Source: Bradyrhizobium sp. BR13661
GTDB taxonomy: Bacteria > Pseudomonadota > Alphaproteobacteria > Rhizobiales > Xanthobacteraceae
Direction of reading: 5' to 3'
DNA length: 64,000 bases
Assembly: GCF_029892425.1 (NCBI RefSeq)
Contig: NZ_JARXWB010000027.1
Span: forward strand, 1-64,000
Shown: one piece after another, positions 25,975-35,523 of the stretch
Position numbering within the stretch: position 1 is the first letter of the stretch
Layout of the letters: each line of letters opens with the position of its first letter
Notes under the pieces: model-generated
What the model was told of the DNA's origin: nothing
The model's input: the letters and a program-made list of their open reading frames with translations, nothing else
The model's database searches: none
Program-made: the position numbers and the translations under genes

Positions 25975-26575
25975 GGAGCCAGACACCGTTGCGCTCCGTC
26001 AAAGGAGGCGCGCCGCTGGCCGAGCGCCCCGAGCAACGCGGTCGACCCCGGCGGGTCAGGGATGGGCGGCGGCGGCAAACTTTGGAGCTTCGTTGCACGG
26101 TGAACAAGCGCAGCAGATTCGTCCAATGCGAGCAGGCCGTTCACCTACTGTTGATGTGTTGGATGATCTAGGCTTAGGCAGTACGACGCCGCTCTCGCTT
26201 GCAGTATTAGTGATCGAGGATGCTCACACTTGCTGGCTTTGATCATCGAACCGATTGCTCCGGAAGCTCATCCTTGTAGATGATGTGACGAAGCGCTAGG
26301 AGTTACGGCCAACGGGTCCAGCAGGAGGCCGTCTTTGCACGGCTAATTATTTGAAATTTCAGAACTATCGCTTTTCCGTCGCCCCCATGATGGATTGGAG
26401 CGAAAGTTCAAGTTTTTGAACTGGTTAGAAGGCGGCGTGTGCACGACGTGTGCACCGGGAGATCAAGAAAAATCTTCCGAAAGCCAAAGTAAGCAAGCCC
26501 TTTGAAGTAGGACGGGAACGCGCAGGTCCGCTGGCATAGGTCGATTACGCGCGCATTTTTGTCGCCTTTGGTCGT
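25975..26575. other. Gene-poor junction between modules 2 and 3
   Basis: About 600 bp lie between converging transcripts. It holds copy B of the dispersed repeat. The short open frames have no recognisable domain and I see no clear terminator for either flanking operon. Confidence 0.5.
26387..26497 (+). repeat. Dispersed ~110-bp repeat, copy B
   Basis: This copy has the best hairpin: AGTTCAA-GTTT-TTGAACT, a perfect 7-bp stem that is degraded in copies A and C. It is followed by the same GTGTGCAC-GAC-GTGTGCAC core and GGGAGATCAAGAAAAA tail. It separates the mandelonitrile module from the molybdenum hydroxylase/hydantoinase module. Confidence 0.78.
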
Positions 26576-28945
26576 TCAATTCGACCCGCTAGCGTCATGC
26601 GGGCGCAGCAGATTGTCTGTCCAAACCTCGGCAATGTGGGGCAGCGAGAGAGCTGGCTTTTGGTCGAGGAGGAGCTCAAGCACTCGCGGCGGAGTTAGTG
26701 GAAGCTCCTGGATCGGCTTGCCGGTTGCGTTGGCGACGGCACAAGCGACGGCGGCTGCGACATTCAGGATCGGAACTTCGCCGGCCCCCTTCGTCCCGAG
26801 CGGACCGACCGACGGCGCACCTTCGTACAGATTGATCTCGACCGGCACGACATCAAGCGCAAGCGGCACGCGGTAGGTTTCGAAGCCATTTTGGCGGACG
26901 CGGCCATTGCTGCCGATCGTTACTTCCTCGTGCAGCGCATAGCCCAATCCTTGCACAACGCCGCCCTGGATCTGGCCATAGATCGCACGCGGGTTCAGGG
27001 CGCGGCCAACGTCCTGGACGACGCGATAGCACAACACCTCGACGTGTCCTGTCTCAGTGTCGACGGCCACCTCGCAATCATGGACGGCGAAGACGGGGAT
27101 GTCGATCGCGTCGATGAAATGGCCGGCGACGCAGCCGGGCATCGCAGGCACACCGGCTCCTGTGAAGGCGCCGGTGCCGGAGATCGGGCCGATCTGCGCC
27201 TGCGCGCGGGCCGCAACCTCGGAGATCAGCCGGCCGGAGCCGGGCGCTCCGGCAATTTCAATTCGCCCGGAGCGCATGACCAGATCCTCGGGCGCGGCCT
27301 CGATCATCACGGAGGCGACCTTCAGCAGCTTCGTGCGCACCTCATGCGCCGCTGACAGGCTGGCTGCACCGAGCGAGACAGTGGTTCGCCCGCCTCCGAC
27401 GCCGACATCGTAGCCGGCGGCATCCGTGTCGGCTGCGCGGACGATCACGTCGTCAGGCTTGATGCCGAGCGTGCCGGCCACGATCTGAGGCAGGGCTTGC
27501 ATCATGGAGCCTGATCCGATCTCGACGCCCGATGTCACCAGCGTTGCCGTGCCGTCGGCGTTCATGTTCACGGTCGCGGCTGAAGGCCCGACAAAGACGA
27601 ACCATGTGCCGACAACGGTCGCACGCCCATGAAGTCGGCCGTCGGCACGCGCCGCTGGCCTTGCGGCGGCATCGCGCATCGTATCCATCCGGTCGAGCAT
27701 CGGGCCAAGCACGTCGCCTTGGAACACCTGGCCGGTGGCGCCGAGGTCGCCGTCGCCGAGCACGTTGCGGCGGCGGAAGGCGAGGGGATCCATGCCGATC
27801 CTGCAGGCGATTTCATCGGTGTGCCGCTCGAGCGCAAAGGTGTTGTAGACGCCGTTGCATGCGCGGAAAGCGCCGTTCGGGGCGGTATTGGTGTAAACCG
27901 CGCGCGAGACCAGCCGCACCGCGCCAAGGGAATAGTTTCCGCCGAGCGTGTGAGCGGTCATCGTGGTGAGAAAAATCTGTTCGCCACCATACGCGCCGCA
28001 ATCCATCAGGACGACGGCTTCCCGTCCGATGATCTCGCCATCGCGCGTCACCGCCGACCGCATGCGGATTTCGGCGTTTTCGCGAAAGAGGCAGGTGAGC
28101 ATCTCTTCCTCGCGCGAATTGATCAACCGAACCGGCCGTCCACTCGCCCGCGCGAGCAAGGCGGCAAAGGGCTCGATCGCGAGATCGAATTTGAGGCCGA
28201 AACCGCCGCCGACGGGTGGCACGGTGACGCGAACCTGGGAGGCCGGCACGCCCAGCAGGCGCGCGGTTGCATTTCGGATGGTCCAGGGCACTTGGGTGGA
28301 TGTCTCGATGTGGAAGCGCCCGTCTTCATAACTTGCGACCACTGCGCGCGGTTCGAAGGCGACATGGTTCTGGCGACCGACCCGGAAGCTGCTTTCGATG
28401 ATCTCGACATCGGGCCGGGCAAAAGCCGCATCGACGTCGCCGCGCACGACGGTCGCCTCCCAGGCGACGTTGCCTCCGCGCGCACCGCCTTCGAGCAGAA
28501 CCTCGTAGTTGCGCCAGTCGGGATGCACGAGCGGAGCGCCCGGGGCAAGCGCATCTGCCATGGTGAGAACCACGGGCAGCGGTTCAATCTCGACGTCAAC
28601 TGCCGCAAGCGCGGCCTGAGCCTGCATCAGCGTGTCCGCCGCGATCGCGGCGATCGGCTCGCCGTCGTAGCGGATCACGTCGCGGGCAAAGAGCGGGTGG
28701 TCGGCGATGCCGATTCCGATCATGCCGGGTGCATCGGCAGCGGTCACGACGGCGCGCACACCCGGCATGCGGGCAGCCTTGGCGGTGTCGACGCGCAAGA
28801 TCCGGCCTGACGGCACGCCGGCGCGCAAAATCGCCGCATGCAGCATGCCGGGCAGGTAGCGATCGATGGTGTAGCGTGTGCGGCCGCGCAGCTTGTCCGC
28901 CGCGTCGCGTCGTCCAAAATTCATGGTTGCGGAAGCGTCAGACAC
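26576..28945 (-). CDS. Xanthine dehydrogenase-family molybdopterin-binding subunit
   Basis: This is a 789-residue large subunit of a three-subunit molybdenum hydroxylase (XdhA/CoxL/IorB-like). The N-terminal AKLRG-type segment (DAADKLRGRTRYTID), VPPVGGGFGLKFD and the C-terminal KGAGEVPIL with the likely catalytic Glu are present. A GTG start overlaps the stop of the 2Fe-2S subunit; an ATG seven codons on is possible. Such enzymes hydroxylate a C-H next to a ring nitrogen using water. Its position after HyuA/HyuB-type genes suggests it oxidises an N-heterocycle to a lactam or imide; the substrate is unknown. Confidence 0.87.
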   Translation of the reverse strand: MSDASATMNFGRRDAADKLRGRTRYTIDRYLPGMLHAAILRAGVPSGRILRVDTAKAARMPGVRAVVTAADAPGMIGIGIADHPLFARDVIRYDGEPIAAIAADTLMQAQAALAAVDVEIEPLPVVLTMADALAPGAPLVHPDWRNYEVLLEGGARGGNVAWEATVVRGDVDAAFARPDVEIIESSFRVGRQNHVAFEPRAVVASYEDGRFHIETSTQVPWTIRNATARLLGVPASQVRVTVPPVGGGFGLKFDLAIEPFAALLARASGRPVRLINSREEEMLTCLFRENAEIRMRSAVTRDGEIIGREAVVLMDCGAYGGEQIFLTTMTAHTLGGNYSLGAVRLVSRAVYTNTAPNGAFRACNGVYNTFALERHTDEIACRIGMDPLAFRRRNVLGDGDLGATGQVFQGDVLGPMLDRMDTMRDAAARPAARADGRLHGRATVVGTWFVFVGPSAATVNMNADGTATLVTSGVEIGSGSMMQALPQIVAGTLGIKPDDVIVRAADTDAAGYDVGVGGGRTTVSLGAASLSAAHEVRTKLLKVASVMIEAAPEDLVMRSGRIEIAGAPGSGRLISEVAARAQAQIGPISGTGAFTGAGVPAMPGCVAGHFIDAIDIPVFAVHDCEVAVDTETGHVEVLCYRVVQDVGRALNPRAIYGQIQGGVVQGLGYALHEEVTIGSNGRVRQNGFETYRVPLALDVVPVEINLYEGAPSVGPLGTKGAGEVPILNVAAAVACAVANATGKPIQELPLTPPRVLELLLDQKPALSLPHIAEVWTDNLLRPHDASGSN

Positions 28946-29423
28946 TCGGCCTCTCCCGTGATGTCGTCGCAAGCGCCAGCAGTGCGGCCTCGATGATGCG
29001 CTCATATCCGGTGCAACGACAAATGTTGCCCGTGAGAGCGGCGCGAATATCGTCGCGCGTGGCGTCGGGGCGGGTGGTCAGGAGATGCGTCAGGCTCACC
29101 ACCATGCCGGGAAAGCACATGCCGCATTGAACCGCGTCGCAGGCCTCGAGTGCGGCCTGGATCGGGTTCAATCCACCATGAACGGCAAGGCCCTCGACGG
29201 TACGGATGTCGCAGCCCTCGACGAGCGCGGCCGGCATCAGGCACGACGGGGCGGGATCGCCGTCGATCAACACCATGCAGGCGCCGCAAAAGCCCTCGCG
29301 ACACACCGGCTTTGCGCCTGTCAGATGAAATTCCTCACGCAGCACGTCGACGAGAGGCGAGACCGGATCGGCGGTGGAGGTGAGGTGGTCGCCGTTGACG
29401 CTCAGGTTAAGGCCCATGTTCAT
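28938..29423 (-). CDS. 2Fe-2S subunit of the molybdenum hydroxylase
   Basis: This is a 161-residue small subunit. The plant-ferredoxin-type cluster ligands are Cys41, Cys46, Cys49 and Cys61; the second cluster uses Cys100, Cys103, Cys135 and Cys137 (CGMCFPGM, GNICRCTGY). It transfers electrons from Mo to FAD. The start ATG lies 10 bases after the FAD-subunit stop; a longer reading into the FAD gene is rejected. It overlaps the large subunit by 8 bases. Confidence 0.9.
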   Translation of the reverse strand: MNMGLNLSVNGDHLTSTADPVSPLVDVLREEFHLTGAKPVCREGFCGACMVLIDGDPAPSCLMPAALVEGCDIRTVEGLAVHGGLNPIQAALEACDAVQCGMCFPGMVVSLTHLLTTRPDATRDDIRAALTGNICRCTGYERIIEAALLALATTSRERPSV

Positions 29424-29433
29424 TCCCGACGGT

Positions 29434-30330
29434 TCAAGAGCCAAGCGCGGCGACAGCACGGCGGACGAGGCCAGGCAGGACGCGCACCCGGTACCAGGCA
29501 GGCACGTCGGCACTGTCGCGACCCGTAAATTCGTCGGCCAGTCCGGCCGCCGCGTCCGCAGCCTTCGCCGCATTGAGCGGATGTCCGACAAGAGCGTCCT
29601 CAAGGCGCTCCCATCGGCGCGCCACCGGCTCGACTGAACCGACGGCGACACGCGCCCTCCGAACGTGACCGGCTTCGTCGAGGCTCACGGCCAGACTGAC
29701 GATGGCGCTCGGATAATCGCCGGCCTGTCGCAGCGGCAGGCGGGCGTGAACCGTCCTGCGACCGCGCCGGGGCACGATGATCCGGTGAAGCAATCGCCCC
29801 GGCGCCAGTGTCGATCTCATCATCAGGAACCGCTCCAGGCTGATTCGCTCCGGGCCGGCTCGGCTCGCGATTTCGACTTCGGCATCGAGGCAGAGCAGCG
29901 CGGGCACGCAATCAGCCGCTGCAAATGCCGTCGTTGCGAGGTTGCCGCCGATGGTTGCGATGCCGCGGATAGCCGGATTGGCGGAGCGGCTGGCCGCCGC
30001 CGTCAGCACATCGAATTCCGAAAACTCCGTCAGCGCCGCGGCCAGCGCGGCGTGCGTCACCGCCGCACCGATCTCGACTCCATCGGCATCGACCTTGATC
30101 GCGTGGAGCTCCGCAATTCTTCCAATTGCGACGTAACGCGACTTGAGGGGTTCGTGCCGGATGGGGGCGCGCATGATCCAGGTGCCGCCGGCGAAGGGCG
30201 CAGCTGCGGCGCCGCTTTCATCGAGCGCGTCGAGCGCCGCCGCCAACGAGGGGGCGACATAGATCGATCTCGAGGTGGGCGTGTCCATGGCGTCGAAACT
30301 CCAGCTTCGATCAATCAGTCTGTGCTCCAT
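29434..30330 (-). CDS. FAD-binding subunit of the molybdenum hydroxylase (CoxM-like)
   Basis: This 298-residue protein has the FAD-binding PFAGGTW near residue 50 and the ATIGGNLAT motif that contacts the flavin diphosphate. It passes electrons from the 2Fe-2S clusters to an acceptor. The ATG overlaps the end of the HyuB-type gene by 16 bases; a second ATG 14 codons later is also plausible. The longer upstream frame is antisense-like sequence over hyuB. Confidence 0.86.
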   Translation of the reverse strand: MEHRLIDRSWSFDAMDTPTSRSIYVAPSLAAALDALDESGAAAAPFAGGTWIMRAPIRHEPLKSRYVAIGRIAELHAIKVDADGVEIGAAVTHAALAAALTEFSEFDVLTAAASRSANPAIRGIATIGGNLATTAFAAADCVPALLCLDAEVEIASRAGPERISLERFLMMRSTLAPGRLLHRIIVPRRGRRTVHARLPLRQAGDYPSAIVSLAVSLDEAGHVRRARVAVGSVEPVARRWERLEDALVGHPLNAAKAADAAAGLADEFTGRDSADVPAWYRVRVLPGLVRRAVAALGS

Positions 30331-32276
30331 TTCGCCACTGAGCGTCGCTCGAACACCTCGCGGAACTGGCTCGTGGATTTTGGAAGCAGGGCGCCGGTGC
30401 CCCAGTCGAGGATCACGGCATGCTGGCGGATCACGTCGAGGGCGTTGATCGCACCGCTGCGATAGTTTTTTGCCACAATCTCGGGATCGAGCCGCACGTT
30501 GGCGACACGCTCGGCCCTGATTTTTGTACGAAGCGCCGAGGTCGCGGCCGTGTCGACCTCGTATTCGCACAGCTCCGCGTCAACCGTGCGCACGACAACG
30601 CCGTAATCCTTCGCGGCGCGCTCGACCGAGACATAGTCGTCCTTGATGTCTTCAACGACGAGCTTCGGGTCGCGCTCGAGCGGATCGCCGAACCCCCCGC
30701 CGCCGGCTGTCGGGCGCGAGAAGATATCGCCTTCGCCGATCGGGACATCCGAGAAGATCGAGCCGAGCCGCTCTTCGGCCTGGCCGCCGGCACGCGTCAA
30801 TGTCAGGCCGTGCGGCATGGATGGTAACCCGCCTTCGATGCCCCACACTACGGCGCGCTCGCGGTCGCAGATGTAGGAAATCACGGTTTTCTCCGCCTGG
30901 AGCATGCGCGAGGTCTTCACGACCCCGGCGCCGCCGCGCCATTTGCCGGGACCAGGCGAGTCCTTGAGGATTTCGCATTCCGTGGTCAGGATCGGATTGG
31001 CGCGCTCCTGACCTTCGACCGGTTGCGACATCAGGCCGGTGCCGAAGCAAGCCGTCGTGACATTGCTGCCGTCCTTGCCGTTACGTCCGCCCCAGCCGCC
31101 GGGGAGCCAGTCGTAGAACATGAAGATGGGCTTGTCCGGGCTGCGGGCGTCGAGCCCGCCGGTGAGCAGATATTCGAGATTGAAGGCGCAGGCGAGCGCG
31201 CGCTCCGGCATTAGCTTCGACCACATCTCGTAGATCGAGTTCATGATCTTCTCGAACGGCATCAGGAAGCCGGTGACTGCGATCGGCCATTTAGCGTCGA
31301 TGATCGAGCCTTCCGGCGCGATGATTTCAAAGCAGCGGTAGAATCCGGAATTGAGCGGGAGATCCGGGAAGAAAGTTTTCATACCGGCTGCGACGGCTGA
31401 GAAGGTCGTGCCGAAGGCCGAATTGTAGATCGAGCCGATGGTCGGATGGCTGCCGGTGAAGTCGTAGATGGCGCGGTCGCCCTTGATCGTCAGCTTGATA
31501 CGGATCGGGATCATGCCTTCGCCGCCGGCGGGATCGCGGTCGATGAAGTCGACCGTCTCCCATTCGCCATCGGGCAGCGCCGCGATGCGCTGCCGCACCG
31601 AGCGTTCGACATAGTCCTGCACGGCAGCAAGGCCGGTCTCGACGGTGTCGCGACCATATTTGTTGACGAGACGCAGGATCTCGCGCTCGCAGACCTGGGT
31701 GGCCTGGGACTGCGCCTGGATATCGCCGATGATCGACGTTGGATCGCGGGTGTTGGAGGCGACCAGATGCGCAACGTCCTTGCAGAAGCGCCCTCTGTCG
31801 AACAGGCGGATCGGCGTGATGCGCAGGCCCTCGCGGAACATTTCGCGTGCGGCGACGTCGAACGATCCTGGCACGCTGCCGCCAACATCCGACCAATGCC
31901 CGTTCGACTGGCTGAAGGCGATCATCTTGCCGTCTGCGAAGATCGGCCGGATCAGGCGCACATCCGGGAAGTGTGTGCCGCCGGCATAAGGGTCGTTGAT
32001 GGCGAAGACGTCACCCTCATGCATATCGTCGCCGAAAAAGTGCATGACGTCCTTGCAGGTGAAATGCAGCGTGCCGACATGGACGGCAATGTCCTGATTA
32101 CCCTGCGCGGCGCATTCGCCGTGGGCGTCATGCAGGGCACTTGAGAAATCGCGATTGTAGATGACGAAGGAGTAACAGGTCCGAAGCACCTGCTCGCCCA
32201 TCTGGTCGACACTGGTGATGAAGGAGTTCTTGAGAACCTCGAAGGTCACGGGGTCGAGCGGGAGATCTCCGGCCAT
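30315..32276 (-). CDS. hyuB: Hydantoinase B/oxoprolinase-family subunit
   Basis: This 653-residue protein opens with PLDPVTFEVLKNSFITSVDQMGEQVLRT, the standard HyuB start, and includes HVGTLHFT, NDPYAGGTHFPDV and the C-terminal GGGGFGDPLERDP. With HyuA it forms an ATP-dependent enzyme opening cyclic amides such as N-methylhydantoin, hydantoin or 5-oxoproline. Acetone and acetophenone carboxylases share this fold, so carboxylation is an alternative. It starts 4 bases after hyuA and leads directly into the molybdenum hydroxylase genes. Confidence 0.85.
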   Translation of the reverse strand: MAGDLPLDPVTFEVLKNSFITSVDQMGEQVLRTCYSFVIYNRDFSSALHDAHGECAAQGNQDIAVHVGTLHFTCKDVMHFFGDDMHEGDVFAINDPYAGGTHFPDVRLIRPIFADGKMIAFSQSNGHWSDVGGSVPGSFDVAAREMFREGLRITPIRLFDRGRFCKDVAHLVASNTRDPTSIIGDIQAQSQATQVCEREILRLVNKYGRDTVETGLAAVQDYVERSVRQRIAALPDGEWETVDFIDRDPAGGEGMIPIRIKLTIKGDRAIYDFTGSHPTIGSIYNSAFGTTFSAVAAGMKTFFPDLPLNSGFYRCFEIIAPEGSIIDAKWPIAVTGFLMPFEKIMNSIYEMWSKLMPERALACAFNLEYLLTGGLDARSPDKPIFMFYDWLPGGWGGRNGKDGSNVTTACFGTGLMSQPVEGQERANPILTTECEILKDSPGPGKWRGGAGVVKTSRMLQAEKTVISYICDRERAVVWGIEGGLPSMPHGLTLTRAGGQAEERLGSIFSDVPIGEGDIFSRPTAGGGGFGDPLERDPKLVVEDIKDDYVSVERAAKDYGVVVRTVDAELCEYEVDTAATSALRTKIRAERVANVRLDPEIVAKNYRSGAINALDVIRQHAVILDWGTGALLPKSTSQFREVFERRSVAKWSTD

Positions 32277-32280
32277 GGGT

Positions 32281-34308
32281 TCATTCCTTCACGCGGATGA
32301 TGATGTTGAGATATTTGTCGACCTCGGCACTGGCGCCCGGCGGCACGACGGTGGTCGCGTCGACCTGCTCGATGATCGCAGGGCCTTGAAAGGAGAAGCC
32401 GCTGGGCAGGTCGTCGCGCTCGTAGACAGGCGTGTCCAACCCGTTGCCTTCGAACCATACCCTGCGGCGGCCAACCGGCTCAGGGATCGCACCGGTCGGT
32501 TCGTGGATGGCGAACTCCGCCTTGGGAACGACGCCCACCGCCTTGAGATTGAGACGGAAGAAACTGACCGGGGCGCTGTCGCGGCGGAAATTGTACTCAC
32601 GCTGGTGCTCGGAATGGAAGCTCTGGACGAGGTCGGCGATCGCGCCGATGGGGCTCGGCGCATGGACCGCGAGCGAGCGCCATTGGCCGCGATACATCAT
32701 GTCGATCGATCGCTGAAGCACGATGTCCTGTGGCGCGACGCCTTCGCGGGTAAGCCGGGTGAGTGCGTCCTCCTCAAGCGCCGCGAACTGCGCCTCGATG
32801 TCGGCGGCATCGGCCTCGTCGGCGCCGACCATGCAGCTCTGTGAAAAATCGTGCTGCATGTCGACCAGGAGACAGCCAAGTGCCGAGGTCACGCCGGGAT
32901 TGGGCGGCACGATCACGACCGGGATCGCCAGCTCGCGTGCGACATCGACCCCGTGCAGTGCACCGGCTCCGCCAAAGGCCACCAGGGCGAAGTCGCGCGG
33001 ATCGTAACCACGGCTGATCGAGATCAGTCGCACTGCGTCCGACATGTTGGCGTTGGCGACCTTGACGATCGCGTCGGCAGCCTCGTGCAATCCGAGGCCG
33101 AACGGCTTTGCAACGCCGTCCTCGACGGCCTGACGTGCCAGCGCGGGGTCAAGCTTCACTTTGCCGCCGGCAAGATTGGTGCCGAGTCGGCCCAGCGTGA
33201 CGTTGGCGTCCGTATTTGTCGGCTGCGTGTTGCCATTGCTGTAGCAGGCGGGGCCCGGAAAGGCCCCGGCCGATTGTGGGCCGTTGCGCAGCGAGCCGGC
33301 CGAGTCGGTCCAAGCCAGCGATCCACCGCCAGCACCGATGGTGAGCACCTCGATGGACGCAAAGCGGATTGGATAGCCGAACTCGATGTGCCAGTCCTTG
33401 GTGATGCGCGACTGCCCTTCATAGGCCAGCGAGACGTCGGTCGAGGTGCCCCCCATGTCGAGGCCGATCGAGTTGGGAAAGCCGCAGAGGCCGGCGATGT
33501 AGCGGCTGGCGATGGCACCGGCGGCGATTCCGGAACCAGCCAGACGCGCGGCAAAATCCTTGACGCTGGCCGGCGTCATGACGCCGCCGCCGGTGTGCAG
33601 CAGCAGAAGATCGCGGGTATAGCCCTCATCGGCAAGCCGTTCGCCGAGCCGACTCGTGTAACTGACCACGACGGGGCTGACGACGGCATTCGCGACCGTG
33701 GTCGAGAACCGTTCGTGCTCGAAGATTTCGGGGAGTACCTGCGAGGAAATCGAGACGGGGATGTCGGGCATTTCCTCGACGAGGATGTCGCGCATGGCGC
33801 GCTCGTTCGCTCCGTTGAGATAGGCGTTCATGAAGCAGACCGCTATCGCGGCAACGCCGCGGCGCTTGAGAATGCGCGCGACGTCGCGTGCGGCCTCGAC
33901 ATCGAGCGGCTCGATCACGACACCGCCGGCGTCGACGCGTTCCGGGACGGTCAGGCGGTCACGTCGCGGGACGTAAGGTTTGACGACATCCTTGTACGTA
34001 TCCCAGAGGTCTTCCTTATTGGCGCGCCGAATCTCGATGACGTCGCGAAATCCCTTGGTTGTGACCACGGCCGTGCGCGGCAGGCGGCGCGTGATCAGCG
34101 CGTTGGTCGCAACGGTGGTGCCGTGGGAGAACAGCGCCACATCGGCAAGATCGACGCCAGCCTTGGACACACCGCCCATGATCCCGTCGATGGGATCTGG
34201 GGTCGAGGCCGTCTTCTCGATGCGGATGCGGCCGGTTGTTTCGTCCATGATGCAGACGTCGGTAAAGGTGCCGCCGACGTCGACGGCTACACGAAGGTTC
34301 TGCACCAT
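32281..34308 (-). CDS. hyuA: Hydantoinase A/oxoprolinase-family ATPase subunit
   Basis: This 675-residue protein has an N-terminal ASKHA phosphate-binding loop (VAVDVGGTFTDVCIMD), a central GLDMGGTSTDVSL and FGGAGALHG, all diagnostic of HyuA. It binds ATP and, with HyuB, activates and hydrolyses a lactam or imide. GAGGAAG precedes the ATG. It is the first gene of a five-gene minus-strand set ending with the molybdenum hydroxylase, and an AraC-type regulator is encoded just upstream in the same direction. Confidence 0.87.
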   Translation of the reverse strand: MVQNLRVAVDVGGTFTDVCIMDETTGRIRIEKTASTPDPIDGIMGGVSKAGVDLADVALFSHGTTVATNALITRRLPRTAVVTTKGFRDVIEIRRANKEDLWDTYKDVVKPYVPRRDRLTVPERVDAGGVVIEPLDVEAARDVARILKRRGVAAIAVCFMNAYLNGANERAMRDILVEEMPDIPVSISSQVLPEIFEHERFSTTVANAVVSPVVVSYTSRLGERLADEGYTRDLLLLHTGGGVMTPASVKDFAARLAGSGIAAGAIASRYIAGLCGFPNSIGLDMGGTSTDVSLAYEGQSRITKDWHIEFGYPIRFASIEVLTIGAGGGSLAWTDSAGSLRNGPQSAGAFPGPACYSNGNTQPTNTDANVTLGRLGTNLAGGKVKLDPALARQAVEDGVAKPFGLGLHEAADAIVKVANANMSDAVRLISISRGYDPRDFALVAFGGAGALHGVDVARELAIPVVIVPPNPGVTSALGCLLVDMQHDFSQSCMVGADEADAADIEAQFAALEEDALTRLTREGVAPQDIVLQRSIDMMYRGQWRSLAVHAPSPIGAIADLVQSFHSEHQREYNFRRDSAPVSFFRLNLKAVGVVPKAEFAIHEPTGAIPEPVGRRRVWFEGNGLDTPVYERDDLPSGFSFQGPAIIEQVDATTVVPPGASAEVDKYLNIIIRVKE

Positions 34309-34434
34309 GCGACTTCCTCATCGAATTGCGACCGCCAATCATATGCAGATCGGAGGCAACAATTCTTGACGCTAAGCGCAGGAAGATTTGTGCGAGAGAG
34401 CACCGACGACCACCGCACCGGCGCGCCGGAGCTT

Positions 34435-35394
34435 TCAGGGAAGGGCGGTGCGCGCCGCAGCGCGAGCCTCGCTCGGGGTGCAGCCGAATCGGCTGCGGTA
34501 ATTCCGGCTGAACTGCGCCTGGTCACCGAAGCCCCATTGATAGGCGATTTCCGAGATGCTCTTGCGGCATGCGGGATCACGCAACATGGCGTCGGACATC
34601 GAAAGGCGTTGGTTCCGGATATAGGCGCAAACGGTGATGCCTTCCCCCTCAAAAACCTGATGCAGATATCTGAGCGAGATGCCACAGCCGTCTGCGACCA
34701 TTTGCGGCGTAAGCCGCATATCGTCGAGGCGGGTGCGAATGAACTGCTCGCAGCGATGAAGGTGGCCGTTGCGAACGGACGAGGAATGGCCCAACAGCAC
34801 GCGGTCGTCCGACTCGATCACCATCGCCAGGAGCTCGATGAGGTGCTTGCCCATCAAGGTACGAGCCGCGTCGTCCATGTCCGCGATGCGTTCGCCGGCA
34901 AGCCGCAGCGTGTCGACGAAAAGTGCCCCTCCGCTGCGGCTGGCGTCGAATTGCAACGTCGCAAGACGTTCGGGCCGGGATATCCGGGCGCGCAGGACGG
35001 CGCTCGGGATCTTCAGCACCCAGAGCGCCGTCGGATCGTCGTGGCTGAATTCATAGGGCAGATGGCTTCTCTCGATCACGAATGCGCCGGGCCGGCACCG
35101 GACATCCTTGCCGTCCTGCTCGAAACGGATTTCGGCGAGCTCCGGGACCGTGATGAGGAAACATTCTTCACGCTCGTTGACGAGGTGCCGTTCGCGGCGC
35201 CTGTAGAGCAAGCCATTCGAGACATTGCGGGATACTGAGAGCGGACCCATCGACCAGGCGCCAAGGCTCGCGTGGAAATCGCGACCGCCGGGAAAGACGA
35301 GATCGAGCGGGAAGTAGGTCTTCGAGACAACGTCCTGCCAGAAGTGCCGCCGACTTTGCGAGGGAACATCGCTGGTCGCATAAGTGGCCTGCAT
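34435..35394 (-). CDS. AraC-family regulator (AraC-binding-like N-terminus)
   Basis: This is a 319-residue protein. The N-terminal half opens SRRHFWQDVVSKTYFPLDL, the AraC-binding-like/FeaR type, and the C-terminal double helix-turn-helix ends GFGDQAQFSRNYRSRFGCTPSEAR. It is encoded immediately upstream of hyuA (126-bp gap) and downstream of a LysR-type gene, both in the same direction. It probably controls the hydantoinase-molybdenum hydroxylase operon. Confidence 0.85.
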   Translation of the reverse strand: MQATYATSDVPSQSRRHFWQDVVSKTYFPLDLVFPGGRDFHASLGAWSMGPLSVSRNVSNGLLYRRRERHLVNEREECFLITVPELAEIRFEQDGKDVRCRPGAFVIERSHLPYEFSHDDPTALWVLKIPSAVLRARISRPERLATLQFDASRSGGALFVDTLRLAGERIADMDDAARTLMGKHLIELLAMVIESDDRVLLGHSSSVRNGHLHRCEQFIRTRLDDMRLTPQMVADGCGISLRYLHQVFEGEGITVCAYIRNQRLSMSDAMLRDPACRKSISEIAYQWGFGDQAQFSRNYRSRFGCTPSEARAAARTALP

Positions 35395-35523
35395 GCCGCA
35401 CTCCGTCCCTGCCTTCGCCTGTTCGGGCCTTGCGCTCGTTCATCGTGCCGGCCGCCGTGATCGACCGAAGCTTGGCGAGGAGGACCTGACGGCGTCAAAT
35501 CGAAATAAGCGGGCGTCGATATC

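Noticed and set aside
25975..26575. Short plus-strand frames around dispersed repeat copy B
   Set aside because: They have no ribosome sites or domains; parts are translations of the non-coding repeat, as in copies A and C.
32851..35238. 795-codon plus-strand frame opposite hyuA and the AraC-type gene
   Set aside because: It crosses two unrelated, well-supported minus-strand genes and has shadow-frame composition (Asp/Arg/Gly/His rich).
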